Of a DNA stretch of 64,000 nucleotides, positions 27,943 through 36,732 are shown piece by piece (within the stretch, counting starts at the first letter, position 1; each line of letters begins with the position of its first letter). Location of the stretch: the NCBI GenBank assembly GCA_964569245.1, contig CAZMTK010000001.1, forward strand, positions 385,264 to 449,263, given 5' to 3'. A program made the position numbers and the translations under genes. The notes beneath the pieces are model-generated. The model did not search any database and was not told the DNA's origin. It saw only the letters and a list, made by a program, of their open reading frames with translations. The stretch is from JAAYTY01 sp964569245. GTDB lineage: Bacteria > Fermentibacterota > Fermentibacteria > Fermentibacterales > Fermentibacteraceae.

Positions 27943-29438
27943 AGTGCCTCCGTCCCATCCGGTCCAGAAGCGCCGGATTCCGAGATGCTCAGGAACCTCT
28001 CGTAGGCCTCGTTCCATTCTCCCCTGCGAACGGGCGGGTGCTCTCTGACCGGGAAGGATCTGCGGACCACCTCCCTGATCTCTCCTATCCCCGTGAGTTC
28101 TCCTTCAGCCATCATCTGGCACAGGATGTTCCCTGCGGCGGTGGCCTCAGAAGGCCCTGCGAGCACGGGCATTCCAGTCGCACAGGCCGTCATCCTGCAG
28201 AGCAGCTCGTTGCGCGCCCCGCCGCCGACGATGTGCAGGACGCAGGGTTTCCTGCCGGTGACGGACAGCACCGATTCGAGACCACGCCTGGACGAGAGCG
28301 CGAGGCTCTCGAGAATGCATCTCGCGATCCCGCCGGTGGTCGCAGGCATGGTCTGACCGGTTCTCCGAAGGAAGGAGCCGACCGCTTCGATGAACCGGCC
28401 CGGAGCGAGGAATTCCGGCGACTCGGGATCTATCAGCACAGCGAAGGGCTCGGCTTCCTCCGCCATGGCGGCGATCTCCCCGTAACCGGGAGCCTCCGGT
28501 CCGGGCAGCGATCTCCTGAGCTGCTGCAGAAGCCATAGACCGCTCAGATTCCGGAGAACCCGCCACGTTCCGCATACGCCGGCCTCGCTGGTGATGTTCG
28601 CCTCGGCGGAGCGCGGGGAGAGGGCCGGCGAGCGTTCCTCGACTCCGACCAGGGACCATGTGCCCGAGCTGATGTAGGCGAAGTCCTCGCCGGAGGCCGG
28701 AAGAGCTGCCACGGCGCATGCCGTATCGTGCGACGCGCCGGAGTGCACACGGATTCCCCTCAGACCAGCAGCGGATTCGACTTCCGGCAGAAGCCCGCCT
28801 AGAGGCGCGCAGGGGGGCTCGATGCGTCCCAGGAGCTCCTCGTCGATTCCCGCCGCCTCCAGAACCCGGGCCGACCAGGAGCCCGTGACAGGATCGACCA
28901 TGCCCGACGTGGAAGCGACAGTAGCCTCGGTCCTCCGGCGGCCGGTGAGGAGAAAGGCGAAGTAGTCGGGCAGGAACAGGAGGCGGGATGCGCGCGAGAG
29001 GGCGGGAGAACCCGACTCGATCAGATCGAACAGCTGGAAGAGAGTGTTGATGGGCAGCACCTGGGTTCCTGTCAGGCGGTGGAGATCCTCCCTGCTTATC
29101 CGGTGCAGCATGGCCTCCATAGCGGATGTCAGCCTGCCGTCCCTGTAGGAGAGGGGCTGCTCGCACAGCGTTCCGCTTTCGTCGAGGAGTGCGAAGTCCA
29201 CGCCCCATCCGTCCACCGACAGGCTCGCAGGGCTGTTCCCCGACTCCGCGGTCCTCCGCAGCCCCTCCATCAGGGCTCTCCAGAGCCTTCCTGCATCCCA
29301 ACGGAGACGACCGCCGATCTCGGACGGTCCGTTTGGAAACCTGAATGTCTCCTCCAGCGACAGGCGGCCCGAATGGTCGATGCGTCCCGCGACCAGCCTG
29401 CCGCTCTCCGCACCGAGGTCTATCGCGAGGCGGGTCAC
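27939..29438 (-). CDS. rhaB: Rhamnulokinase
   Basis: 499 residues, FGGY carbohydrate kinase. The N-terminus LAIDLGAESGRLVAGRI is the RhaB phosphate-1 motif, followed by LSVDGWGVDFALLDESG with the catalytic-base region and PINTLFQLFDLIES. The C-terminal ATPase half has HIVGGGARNELLCRMTA. It phosphorylates L-rhamnulose to rhamnulose-1-phosphate. GTG start, weak Shine-Dalgarno; 19 nt after the rhamnosidase gene. The stop overlaps rhaA. Confidence 0.94.
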   Translation of the reverse strand: MTRLAIDLGAESGRLVAGRIDHSGRLSLEETFRFPNGPSEIGGRLRWDAGRLWRALMEGLRRTAESGNSPASLSVDGWGVDFALLDESGTLCEQPLSYRDGRLTSAMEAMLHRISREDLHRLTGTQVLPINTLFQLFDLIESGSPALSRASRLLFLPDYFAFLLTGRRRTEATVASTSGMVDPVTGSWSARVLEAAGIDEELLGRIEPPCAPLGGLLPEVESAAGLRGIRVHSGASHDTACAVAALPASGEDFAYISSGTWSLVGVEERSPALSPRSAEANITSEAGVCGTWRVLRNLSGLWLLQQLRRSLPGPEAPGYGEIAAMAEEAEPFAVLIDPESPEFLAPGRFIEAVGSFLRRTGQTMPATTGGIARCILESLALSSRRGLESVLSVTGRKPCVLHIVGGGARNELLCRMTACATGMPVLAGPSEATAAGNILCQMMAEGELTGIGEIREVVRRSFPVREHPPVRRGEWNEAYERFLSISESGASGPDGTEAL

Positions 29439-29457
29439 TCAGCGGGTCCGGTCGGTG

Positions 29458-31332
29458 TCAGGACTCATGCCCCTCCACGACCGGGTCCGGAGGGGAGTAT
29501 CCGAGATTGTCAATCTCGACCCCCCCAGACCTGTCGATCGAGACGAGCAGGGAATCGTAGCGGTTGAAGACCAGCCTGAGCTCGACCTGTCTTCCGTACA
29601 CGTTCGCATGGGCTGATATATGAATGATGTCCCTCTGATGCGACTGCCCGAGTCTCATTGGATATCTAAGGCTCTTGGACAATGGATTGGCGAAGAAAAA
29701 CAGAGTCCTGGCGCTGTCAGACCTGCACCAGTATTCAGGAATGTCCCTTCCTTCGACGAGGCTTCTTCCAGGGAAGACCCTCGACAGGATGTTGCTCACT
29801 CCCGGCAGGGAGACGAGGGAGGTGAAATCGTCCTCGAAGGATTCGCTCTTCGCTCTGCCGGGCTGGGAGGGTTTCCTCCTCACGCATACGGGCAGCCCTC
29901 TGCGGGCGAGGTCGAGTATGGAGGCCAGCGTCCCCGCTTCCAGCCAGTCGACGTCCACCAGGAGCGCCCTTGCCGAGGCCTGCCCGCACTTGAGGAGCCC
30001 CTCCTCGAAGGAGCATTCCCGGAGGAACGGCGCAGAGATCCAGAACGGTCGGAAGCCCTCCAGACCGTCGGGAAGCGACAGGTGCTGAAGCTCCCAGTAG
30101 TGCTCGGCGCTGGGCTTTCTGAGCTCCTCGGGCAGCCTGCCGCGCATCCAGTTGTCCTCGATGGGCAGGAGGACCGCGAGGTCGAACCTGGGACTGCCCC
30201 TCCTCATCTGCGCGCAGACGCTCTCGAAGTAGGCGTTCAGCCCCTGCTGCTCGTCCCTGAAGGCCGAGTCGTACCCCACGTGAACAGACGCATAGAACCT
30301 GGCGGACCCGCCCCGGGTGTTGAATGGCATCCCGTGCCAGACGATGTGGTTAACCCCGTTCGCCATCAATGCGTCGCCCAGGAGCTTGATGTCCGCCGCC
30401 TGCTCCCTGCCCTGGAATCTCCCGGGGCCCGGCCAGGGCTTCCAGCCGTACATGCAGGTGAAGGACTCGCTGGAGACGGTCGTCTTCCCGGTGAGGGCAG
30501 CCGCGGAAGCTGCTATGGCTGCGAATGGGGGGTCGAAGAGGATCGCTTCCGTTTCGGGAACGTCTGCCGTCGCGTATGCTGCAAGGAGGTCGGTCGGCGA
30601 GCCGTGCGCCTGCACCCTCGAGAAGCCTCCAAGCCTTCTCGCGATCCTCGTGAAAGGCTCGTAGAACTCCTCGACTATCGTGTCGGCGAGGAGCCTCCTG
30701 TAGTCGAACCTGGCGTCGGGGACCGAGTCGAGGTCATTCATGAAGGGCTCGATCCGGTAGCCGAAGCGCTCTTCGAACCTGTCTCCGAAGCCCGCTGTCC
30801 ACAGGCGTTCCGAGGGCACCTCCCAGCTGTCGCAGAAGAGTCCCGACGGCCTTCCCGCCATCGCGGGAGCCAGCGCCTGCCCCATCCTGGAGGCGTACCT
30901 CTCGAGGGCCATGCGGTCGAGGTGGTTCAGTATCCTCCCCGGCGGCGCATAGGGCTCCTCCCAGGATTTCTCCAGCCTCTTACGGATGGGGCCGTCGAAA
31001 TCCATCGCGGAATCGGCCTCTTCGACGAACGAGCCGCCGAAGGGCCAGAGAGTGCCGAAGGTGTAGTCGAGGCCCAGCCCGTACTCGCCGGCGACGGCCT
31101 TGGCCTTCGCCACGATCGCTGTCCACTCGCGGGACAGCCAGCGAGGACCGGGTCTACCCCAGGGCTGGGGATAGACCCAGGCTATCTCGGCACCACCGAA
31201 TCCATTGTCGCGAAGCCACTTGAGCTGGCTCCGCACATCCTCTTCACGAATCTCGCCCGAGAACCACCACCAGCGCGTCCATGGTCGCGCATCCGGATAG
31301 AAGTCGCCTTGAACCCCGCTCTTGTCAGCCAT
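29458..31332 (-). CDS. GH106-like alpha-L-rhamnosidase
   Basis: 624 residues; start ATG 31332 with GGAGG 5 nt upstream. The opening PWTRWWWFSGEIREEDVRSQ and FGGAEIAWVY is typical of the Glyco_hydro_106 family, with a TIM-barrel region carrying SGLFCDSWEVPSERLWT and MANGVNHIVWHGMPF. No signal peptide, so it probably acts inside the cell on imported rhamnosides or oligosaccharides. It is shorter than many GH106 enzymes (often 800-1100), lacking much of the C-terminal beta-sandwich region. It releases rhamnose for RhaA and RhaB encoded downstream. Confidence 0.85.
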   Translation of the reverse strand: MADKSGVQGDFYPDARPWTRWWWFSGEIREEDVRSQLKWLRDNGFGGAEIAWVYPQPWGRPGPRWLSREWTAIVAKAKAVAGEYGLGLDYTFGTLWPFGGSFVEEADSAMDFDGPIRKRLEKSWEEPYAPPGRILNHLDRMALERYASRMGQALAPAMAGRPSGLFCDSWEVPSERLWTAGFGDRFEERFGYRIEPFMNDLDSVPDARFDYRRLLADTIVEEFYEPFTRIARRLGGFSRVQAHGSPTDLLAAYATADVPETEAILFDPPFAAIAASAAALTGKTTVSSESFTCMYGWKPWPGPGRFQGREQAADIKLLGDALMANGVNHIVWHGMPFNTRGGSARFYASVHVGYDSAFRDEQQGLNAYFESVCAQMRRGSPRFDLAVLLPIEDNWMRGRLPEELRKPSAEHYWELQHLSLPDGLEGFRPFWISAPFLRECSFEEGLLKCGQASARALLVDVDWLEAGTLASILDLARRGLPVCVRRKPSQPGRAKSESFEDDFTSLVSLPGVSNILSRVFPGRSLVEGRDIPEYWCRSDSARTLFFFANPLSKSLRYPMRLGQSHQRDIIHISAHANVYGRQVELRLVFNRYDSLLVSIDRSGGVEIDNLGYSPPDPVVEGHES

Positions 31333-31529
31333 GCCCGCCTCCGGGTCTGAACCCTGCCTCAAAGATGTCACGGGGAGTGCGGTGCTGCCAGCCGCGGAAT
31401 CCGGATCAGGCACGCTGACCCGGGCGGCTCTGTCGGGAACGCATGCTGCCGAGACGATCCCGGAGGGCGCGGGGTTCCTGCGTCCCGGGCGCGATGAGGC
31501 ATCGTCAAGCCTGCCGTTCCGATACGCCG

Positions 31530-32153
31530 TCAGGGAATGCCGAGAAGAACCTTTATCCCCCCGAATGTGTCCTGCACCAGACCCAGCTGGCCCTGGAGCA
31601 TGAACTGGCACCTCATGCTGCTCAGGAAGCCTGTCTCGCCCCCCTTGGTGGGCGCCTTGAGAGACACCGGATTCATCGGAGTGTTGAACAGGTAGGTATG
31701 GATGCTGCCCTCGGCGTCGCTCCAGCTAAGCTCGAACAGGAGGTTCCTCTGGCCGTCGTACCAGAACGGCTGTTCCAGAACGATCTCGAACCAGGTCTCG
31801 GGCCCTGCCTCAACCACGAGCTCGTCCGAGTGGAACACCAGCGTCCTGGAGCCGGGCTCGAAGTTGTCGTCGAAGAAGTATCCCAGGTAATCGCCGGGAC
31901 AGTAGCCGAGGAAGATGTCGAAATCCTGGAAGGTCGCGATCGAGTCGCCCGTCTCCGCCCGATGCCATAGCATGGATTCGATGATCATGGCGGTTCCGAT
32001 CTCCTCGTCCCTGGCCACCACCTGGTAGCGCAGGCCGGAGCTTCAATTCCCGCAGAAGGGATCCATGCCGACGGTCTCGGCGGAACCTACGGTGACGGTT
32101 TCGGCTGAAGCGACGGCGACAGCGAGCAGTGTCACTGACAGAGCCTCTCTCAT
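31530..32153 (-). CDS. Candidate secreted selenoprotein with in-frame TGA at codon 37
   Basis: 207 residues if TGA at 32043-32045 is read through. ATG at 32153 has GGAGG 8-9 nt upstream and encodes a clean signal peptide (MREALSVTLLAVAVASA). Next come ETVTVGSAETVGMDPFCGN, the TGA, then SSGLRYQVVARDEEIGTAM and a beta-rich domain that continues to a TAG or TGA at 31530. Cys34-Gly-Asn-TGA would be a CxxU redox motif if TGA is Sec. A hairpin follows the TGA at 19 nt. The paralogue at 36733-37344 has TGA at the same position. Last gene of the run from 35774. Alternative: TGA replaces a Trp or Cys codon by mutation and both genes are dead. Confidence 0.7.
32010..32034 (-). promoter_or_regulatory. 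SECIS-like hairpin after TGA 32043-32045
   Basis: On the RNA: lower arms CCUG/CAGG, one bulged C, upper arms GCUACC/GGUGGC, loop AGGU. The loop starts 19 nt after the TGA. The bacterial SECIS rule (small apical stem, G among the first two loop bases, loop 16-37 nt from UGA) is met. Confidence 0.55.
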
Positions 32154-32239
32154 CAATCCACCTCCTCCAGCAGCGACGCCGGATTCATGACATTCATGCG
32201 CACATGGCGCTTCCATCGGAGCTCAGCAGCATCGTACGT

Positions 32240-33598
32240 TCACTCCCCGAGCAGGACCAGCCTGCACGACGCGGACGCTCCGCCCTGTCTGATGGTGACG
32301 ATGTAGAGGCCGGTCGTGCGGCTGGCAGGCTCGCCCCCGGGCCATGCCTTCTCGACCGATTCGCCGGCCGGGCAGGATGCGGTGAAGGAGTCGGCCAGCC
32401 GCCCCGATATGTCGTAGATCTCGATACTGATCGGGTTGCCGCTGCCCGAGGCCAGTCTGAGGATGGCGGAACCCCTCGCCGGATTCCTTTCGAGCGACAC
32501 CCGGAGGCCGCCTGCGGCCCGGGCGGCGGGGTCGCCGGCTTCCGAATGCACCAGCGTGACGCTGTCCAGAATCGTCCCGTCCGGCCTGATCGCGCTCACG
32601 GTCATGACTCCCCCGTCAACCTGTGCCAGGCAGAACTCGTATGCGCTCTCCGAGAACGCAGTCCACCAGCCCCAGCCGGCGGGGCTCAGGGGGGCGCCCC
32701 CTCCCCCCGTGACTATGTAGACCACACCGTTCACAGGGATGCTGCGCTCGTAGCAGTGTTCGTGCCCGGTGAATACGATGTCCACGCCGTACTGCTCGAA
32801 GAGCGGGCACCAGGCCTGCTGGACGTCTCTCTGGCAGCCGTGGCTCCCCGAGGAATACGGAGGACGATGGAACGCCGCGATCATCCACTCGATTCCCGGA
32901 TCGGCGGAGGCAGCTGCGAGGTCGTTCTCCAGCCAGCCCCTCTGCACTCCCCAGATGTCGGCCTCGGTGTCGAGGCAGATGAAGTGGCAGTTACCCCGGT
33001 CGAAGGAGAACCAGTCCTCTGCACCGGGAAGGACGAACAGGGTGTCGAACGGCCAGAATGGTGCTTCGTGGTTGCCCTGGACGGGGCAGACGGGCCTGTC
33101 TGCAGCCAGGGTGCATTCCACTTCGAAGAACTTCTCCCAGTCGAGCGTGCTGTCTCCTGTCTCCACCAGGTCACCGACGTGCAGGAAGAACTCGAAGTCC
33201 TCGCCGGCCATCGCCTCGACCACAGCCCGGTGCGCTGCGAAGTCCGTCCGGGTGTCGCCGTAGGCGGCGAATGCGAAGGCACCGCCGGGCGATCCGGGGA
33301 AGGTGAAGCTCTTCATATCACCACCAGGGAGCACCCGGTAGAAGCAGCTCGATCCGGGCTCGATGCCAGTGGCAGGGAGATGGTGGAAGAAGCGGGGCGA
33401 AGCCTCCCACAAGGTGTCGGGCATTAGGGGAGAGGTGCCGTATGCCAGCCCGCAGAGAGCTTCCACGGATGTGTTCCAGTTCACCCAGACGCCAGGCTCC
33501 GATCCGCACCTGAGGGTGAGGTACGGGGCGGTGTCGAGCGGGCCGAAGGAGGCAGCCTGAGCCGCCAGAAGAGCTCCGAGGAGGGCGAGTGGGATCAA
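32240..33598 (-). CDS. Secreted metallophosphoesterase with T9SS-type tail
   Basis: 452 residues. TTG at 33598 is taken as start because it opens a signal peptide (LIPLALLGALLAAQAAS); it follows the upstream gene by 16 nt. Residues ~20-100 resemble the purple-acid-phosphatase N-terminal FN3 domain. The catalytic domain has AFAAYGDTRTD, FFLHVGDLVETGD, GNHEAPFW and FTGHEHCYERS, the full calcineurin-like metal ligand set. The last ~80 residues (IEIYDISGRLADSF) form the sorting tail. Likely a surface phosphatase or phosphodiesterase. The open frame runs upstream without coding character. Confidence 0.87.
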   Translation of the reverse strand: MIPLALLGALLAAQAASFGPLDTAPYLTLRCGSEPGVWVNWNTSVEALCGLAYGTSPLMPDTLWEASPRFFHHLPATGIEPGSSCFYRVLPGGDMKSFTFPGSPGGAFAFAAYGDTRTDFAAHRAVVEAMAGEDFEFFLHVGDLVETGDSTLDWEKFFEVECTLAADRPVCPVQGNHEAPFWPFDTLFVLPGAEDWFSFDRGNCHFICLDTEADIWGVQRGWLENDLAAASADPGIEWMIAAFHRPPYSSGSHGCQRDVQQAWCPLFEQYGVDIVFTGHEHCYERSIPVNGVVYIVTGGGGAPLSPAGWGWWTAFSESAYEFCLAQVDGGVMTVSAIRPDGTILDSVTLVHSEAGDPAARAAGGLRVSLERNPARGSAILRLASGSGNPISIEIYDISGRLADSFTASCPAGESVEKAWPGGEPASRTTGLYIVTIRQGGASASCRLVLLGE

Positions 33599-33614
33599 GC
33601 GACAGCCTATCCTC

Positions 33615-34745
33615 TCATAGGGCTGCCGCCCCCTCCAGCCCGAGGAGGTAGATCTTGGGGTAGTCGTCCGGGTTGTTGTCGATGGCGAGCATGCCCCTGG
33701 GAGTGATGCTGAAGCTGCACATGTCGAACACAGCGGGATCGCTCGGAACCGCCACGAAGAGCAGGTCGCCCTCCGGCGACAGTACCCTGAAGTGGGCATG
33801 CGAAGTGATGCCCATCTCGAGCCAGATCCTTCCCTCGCCGTCGCAATGCACCGAGCGGACGATCGTCCTGTATTCATCCTCTATGGGCATGGCCCGCCCC
33901 TCGACCGATGCTGAGCCGTCGACCATGGTTATCATGAGGCCCATGGTCTCGCCCCGCTCCTCCTCGGGCCAGGGTATCCTCTTCCACTCCTCCTCGATGG
34001 TGAGGTTCTCCGTCCCGTCGGGAGCGAAGCGGCGGACCAGCAGCAGGGAGTCGCTCTGCTCAGCCATGACCGCACTTCCGCCCGGCCCGGCGGCAATGGC
34101 GAAGCTGGGGCTGGAGGAATCCCGCCTGACCATCCCCTGACCCATGTCGAACGGGTACTCGAAGAAGACTGTTTCGGGCTCCGGGCCGAAGGAGTAGGAG
34201 CAGAAACGCAGAGCCCCCTGGATCTCCCCGCCTTCATCGCCCGCGGGGGTCATGCTCATCGATATCGCGGCGAAGGAAGTGTCGCTGGTCCCCGCGAGGT
34301 CCATGGGCGGCGTGGGGAAGAAGCCGCGCACCTCCTCGCGGAGCTGCCCGTCGGGCCGGAAGACGGCGACCTTCCCCCCCACCAGGTCGGACACGACGAT
34401 CGAGCCGTCGGGCAGGATGCACATCGCGCCAGGGATCTGGAACTCGCCCGGCGCCTCTCCCCGCCTCCCGAGCCTTGCGACCTCCTCCCCCTCCGGTGTG
34501 AAAACCTGGACGCAGCACCGGTTCATGTCCAGCACGGCGATGCGCCCGTCGGGCGTCCAGTCGGCCGACCTGAGCATGCCGAACATCAGTGACGAGTCGC
34601 CCATCTCGACACCGAGGGTGTCGATCACCGACAGGATCAGAGTATCCACCCCGACTGCTTCTTCCTGCGAAGGTGAGGGAGCGCCGCACCCGGCAGCGAG
34701 AAGCGATGCCAGAACCTGAGCCGCGGTGTTCAGCCTGCATCTCAT
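33615..34745 (-). CDS. 6-bladed beta-propeller lipoprotein
   Basis: 376 residues; ATG 34745 opens a lipoprotein leader (MRCRLNTAAQVLASLLAAGC). The mature part has NHL-like propeller blades (DWTPDGRIAVLDMNRCCVQV, then FTPEGEEVARLGRRGEAPGE and FQIPGAMCILPDGSIVVSD), matching the 6-bladed propeller family common in Bacteroidota. Ligand unknown; such proteins are usually envelope-associated. Followed closely by the metallophosphoesterase, probably one transcript. Confidence 0.82.
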   Translation of the reverse strand: MRCRLNTAAQVLASLLAAGCGAPSPSQEEAVGVDTLILSVIDTLGVEMGDSSLMFGMLRSADWTPDGRIAVLDMNRCCVQVFTPEGEEVARLGRRGEAPGEFQIPGAMCILPDGSIVVSDLVGGKVAVFRPDGQLREEVRGFFPTPPMDLAGTSDTSFAAISMSMTPAGDEGGEIQGALRFCSYSFGPEPETVFFEYPFDMGQGMVRRDSSSPSFAIAAGPGGSAVMAEQSDSLLLVRRFAPDGTENLTIEEEWKRIPWPEEERGETMGLMITMVDGSASVEGRAMPIEDEYRTIVRSVHCDGEGRIWLEMGITSHAHFRVLSPEGDLLFVAVPSDPAVFDMCSFSITPRGMLAIDNNPDDYPKIYLLGLEGAAAL

Positions 34746-34811
34746 GCTGTCATCCTCTCGCGGACGGTCACGCCGCCTCACTGCACCACTGATCCCGCAG
34801 CCTGCGAAGGC

Positions 34812-35018
34812 TCATGCCCTGTTCTCGGCAACCAGCCGCGCGAAGTGCTCGAACGACCTGTCGAAGGTCTTCTCGGCCTGCGGCGGGAAGCAGCACCCTG
34901 GAAGCTCCCTGTTCCGGAGATGATAGGAGATGCATCTGCAGCACTCGCCCTTCCTGCCGCACGGCTCGTAGGTGCAGGTGCAGGCGGCGGTGTTCCGCTC
35001 CCTCGTGCATTCGCCCAC
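34812..35018 (-). CDS. Small Cys-rich DUF6485-type protein
   Basis: 68 residues, GTG start. The pattern CTCTYEPCGRKGECCRCI then YHLRNRELPGCCFP and EKTFDRSFEHFARL matches small cysteine-rich DUF6485 proteins of anaerobes. Eight or more Cys suggest a zinc or iron-sulfur site. Function unknown. It sits 61 nt after the DUF4230 gene and 66 nt before the propeller lipoprotein gene. Confidence 0.75.
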   Translation of the reverse strand: MGECTRERNTAACTCTYEPCGRKGECCRCISYHLRNRELPGCCFPPQAEKTFDRSFEHFARLVAENRA

Positions 35019-35079
35019 TGGGCCCCCGTTCGTCCGCGGCGTTTCACGCCATCGATACAGCCGTGTCTGAGATCGAATT

Positions 35080-35706
35080 CTACTCGAACCTGACCGACTC
35101 CACGCCTGCGTATCCCGCCAGCATGGGGGCGAGGTTGTTCAGGCGTGCCAGTATCTCCTCCCTGCCGGGCAGCAGCCCCTGCTCCGCGGCCCAGCGGCTC
35201 GCGGTGGAGTCGAGCATTCCGAGGAGCTCCGCCTCCTGGTCCCGCCCCGTGACGATGTCGCTTATCACCTGCAGGCCGGACCTCTTGTCGAAGAATCGTA
35301 TGGTCGAGAGGTCGGTGCTCAGGTCGAGGATCGAGGGGTCGGGCATCCTGATCGTGACGCAGCCGTCGGTGCGGATCACGGAGTCCTCCGAGAGAGCCTG
35401 GAAGTCGATCCCGTAGTAGATCCTGACGGTCGCCAGGAGCAGCCCCTCCCGGGAGCCGAGGATGGCGTCGTTCTCGTGTATCTCGACGCACGCCAGGGTA
35501 GTGACCCTGGTGGTGACCAGGAACATCAGCTCCTCGGTCCGGAGCACCTCGATCACGGACCTCTCGGTCCTCGTGCCGCCGAAGAGGCCTTCCAGAAGGC
35601 CGGCTCTTCCCAGAACGCCCGACAGGAGGATCCCGGCGGCGAATGACGCCAGCGCCAGTGCAACCGCGGCAGTGCGCCGGAGGAAGACCCGGGGACCGGT
35701 CAGCAC
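35080..35706 (-). CDS. DUF4230 membrane-anchored protein
   Basis: 208 residues. GTG at 35706 with GAGG 8 nt upstream; it overlaps the stop of the tiny membrane peptide. One N-terminal membrane segment (AAVALALASFAAGILLSGVL), then a DUF4230 domain (ELMFLVTTRVTTLACVEIHE, YYGIDFQALSEDSV, DCVTIRMPDPSIL-like segment). The domain is found in many envelope proteins of unknown role. The C-terminal half is helical and probably extracytoplasmic. Confidence 0.82.
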   Translation of the reverse strand: MLTGPRVFLRRTAAVALALASFAAGILLSGVLGRAGLLEGLFGGTRTERSVIEVLRTEELMFLVTTRVTTLACVEIHENDAILGSREGLLLATVRIYYGIDFQALSEDSVIRTDGCVTIRMPDPSILDLSTDLSTIRFFDKRSGLQVISDIVTGRDQEAELLGMLDSTASRWAAEQGLLPGREEILARLNNLAPMLAGYAGVESVRFE

Positions 35707-35774
35707 GACACGAACCTCAGGAGCAGGTAGACGACGATCAGGATGACGATGGCACCGATCACTATCCTGGCCAT
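35700..35774 (-). CDS. Tiny single-span membrane peptide
   Basis: 24 residues, MARIVIGAIVILIVVYLLLR then FVSC. ATG at 35774 has a good Shine-Dalgarno (GGAGGGAG, 7 nt spacing). It is almost entirely one hydrophobic helix with a basic start. Its stop overlaps the GTG of the DUF4230 gene, so coupling is likely. It could be a helper of the DUF4230 membrane protein or a leader that sets its translation. Too short for homology to decide. Confidence 0.55.
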   Translation of the reverse strand: MARIVIGAIVILIVVYLLLRFVSC

Positions 35775-35901
35775 TGCGCACACTCCCTCCGGCCGGTGCA
35801 TCGGCGCCGAGCCGGCATTCGCGGCAGCAATATGATGCCGAACCCGGACGCAGATGGAGAGAGCCCCCGGAGGGGGGCTCTCATGAGATCGCTCGCAAGA
35901 C

Positions 35902-36645
35902 CTAGAGCGCGCAGAAGGCGGTCGTGCCGTCCCACGAAGAGCCGAGGCTCTCGTAGGAGCCGTCGTCGGGGTCGGTCTTCCAGAGGGAGCCTTCCCAGAT
36001 GCAGTAGACGTAGCCGCCTGCCACTGCCAGCTCGGTCGTGCCTTCGTAGCCGCCGCCGAGGCTGGCGTAGTCGCCGGAATAGGGGTCCACCCAGTACAGG
36101 ACGTCTCCCTGTATCACGTACAGGTCGTCACCGCCGCCCGCCATCGCCGTGGTCCCGGCATAGGACGAGGGAAGTGCGGTGTAGTTGCCGGTGATCGGGT
36201 CTGTCCTGTAGAGAACGTCGTTCTGGATCACCATGAGCGCGTTTCCGGCCCAGGCGAGAAACTGGGTTCCGTCGTACTCGCCGGGGATGGCCTCCCATCC
36301 CCCGTCGGCAGGGTTTATCCGGTAGATGGCGCCGTTCTGGTATGCGTAGAGCTTGCCTCCACCCGCCGTGAGGGCGGTGGTTCCGCTCCATGTGTCGGAT
36401 AGCTGGGTCCACTCTCCGGTGGCGGCATTGATCTTGTAGAGGATGTCGCCCTGTATCGCGAACAGGTTCGACCCGCAGGCCGTCATCAGCTCCGTGCCCG
36501 ACCAGGTGTCCGACAAGCTCTGCCATTCGCCGGTGAAGGGGTCGGCCTTGTAGAGAACGTCACCCTGGATCGCATAGAGCCAGGCGGCCGAGACGGGCAG
36601 CGAGCAGACGGCGAGGATTGCGAGCAATGCGAGATTCGATCTCAT
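35902..36645 (-). CDS. Secreted repeat protein, likely beta-propeller
   Basis: 247 residues. ATG 36645 opens a signal peptide (MRSNLALLAILAVCSLPVSA). The rest is six imperfect repeats of about 37-40 residues built on LYAIQGDVLYKADPFTGEWQ followed by SLSDTWSGTE-like loops, each with two aromatic-rich strands. The pattern suggests a six-bladed propeller, resembling Kelch-like or tachylectin-like folds. No enzyme motif. Function unknown. Confidence 0.75.
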   Translation of the reverse strand: MRSNLALLAILAVCSLPVSAAWLYAIQGDVLYKADPFTGEWQSLSDTWSGTELMTACGSNLFAIQGDILYKINAATGEWTQLSDTWSGTTALTAGGGKLYAYQNGAIYRINPADGGWEAIPGEYDGTQFLAWAGNALMVIQNDVLYRTDPITGNYTALPSSYAGTTAMAGGGDDLYVIQGDVLYWVDPYSGDYASLGGGYEGTTELAVAGGYVYCIWEGSLWKTDPDDGSYESLGSSWDGTTAFCAL

Positions 36646-36732
36646 GGACTGCACTCCTTCCATTTCATCCTTTCGGAACCCCTTCGGCGGGGATTCTATC
36701 AAGCCCGGGACGGGCAGGCAATGGACCTGCGA

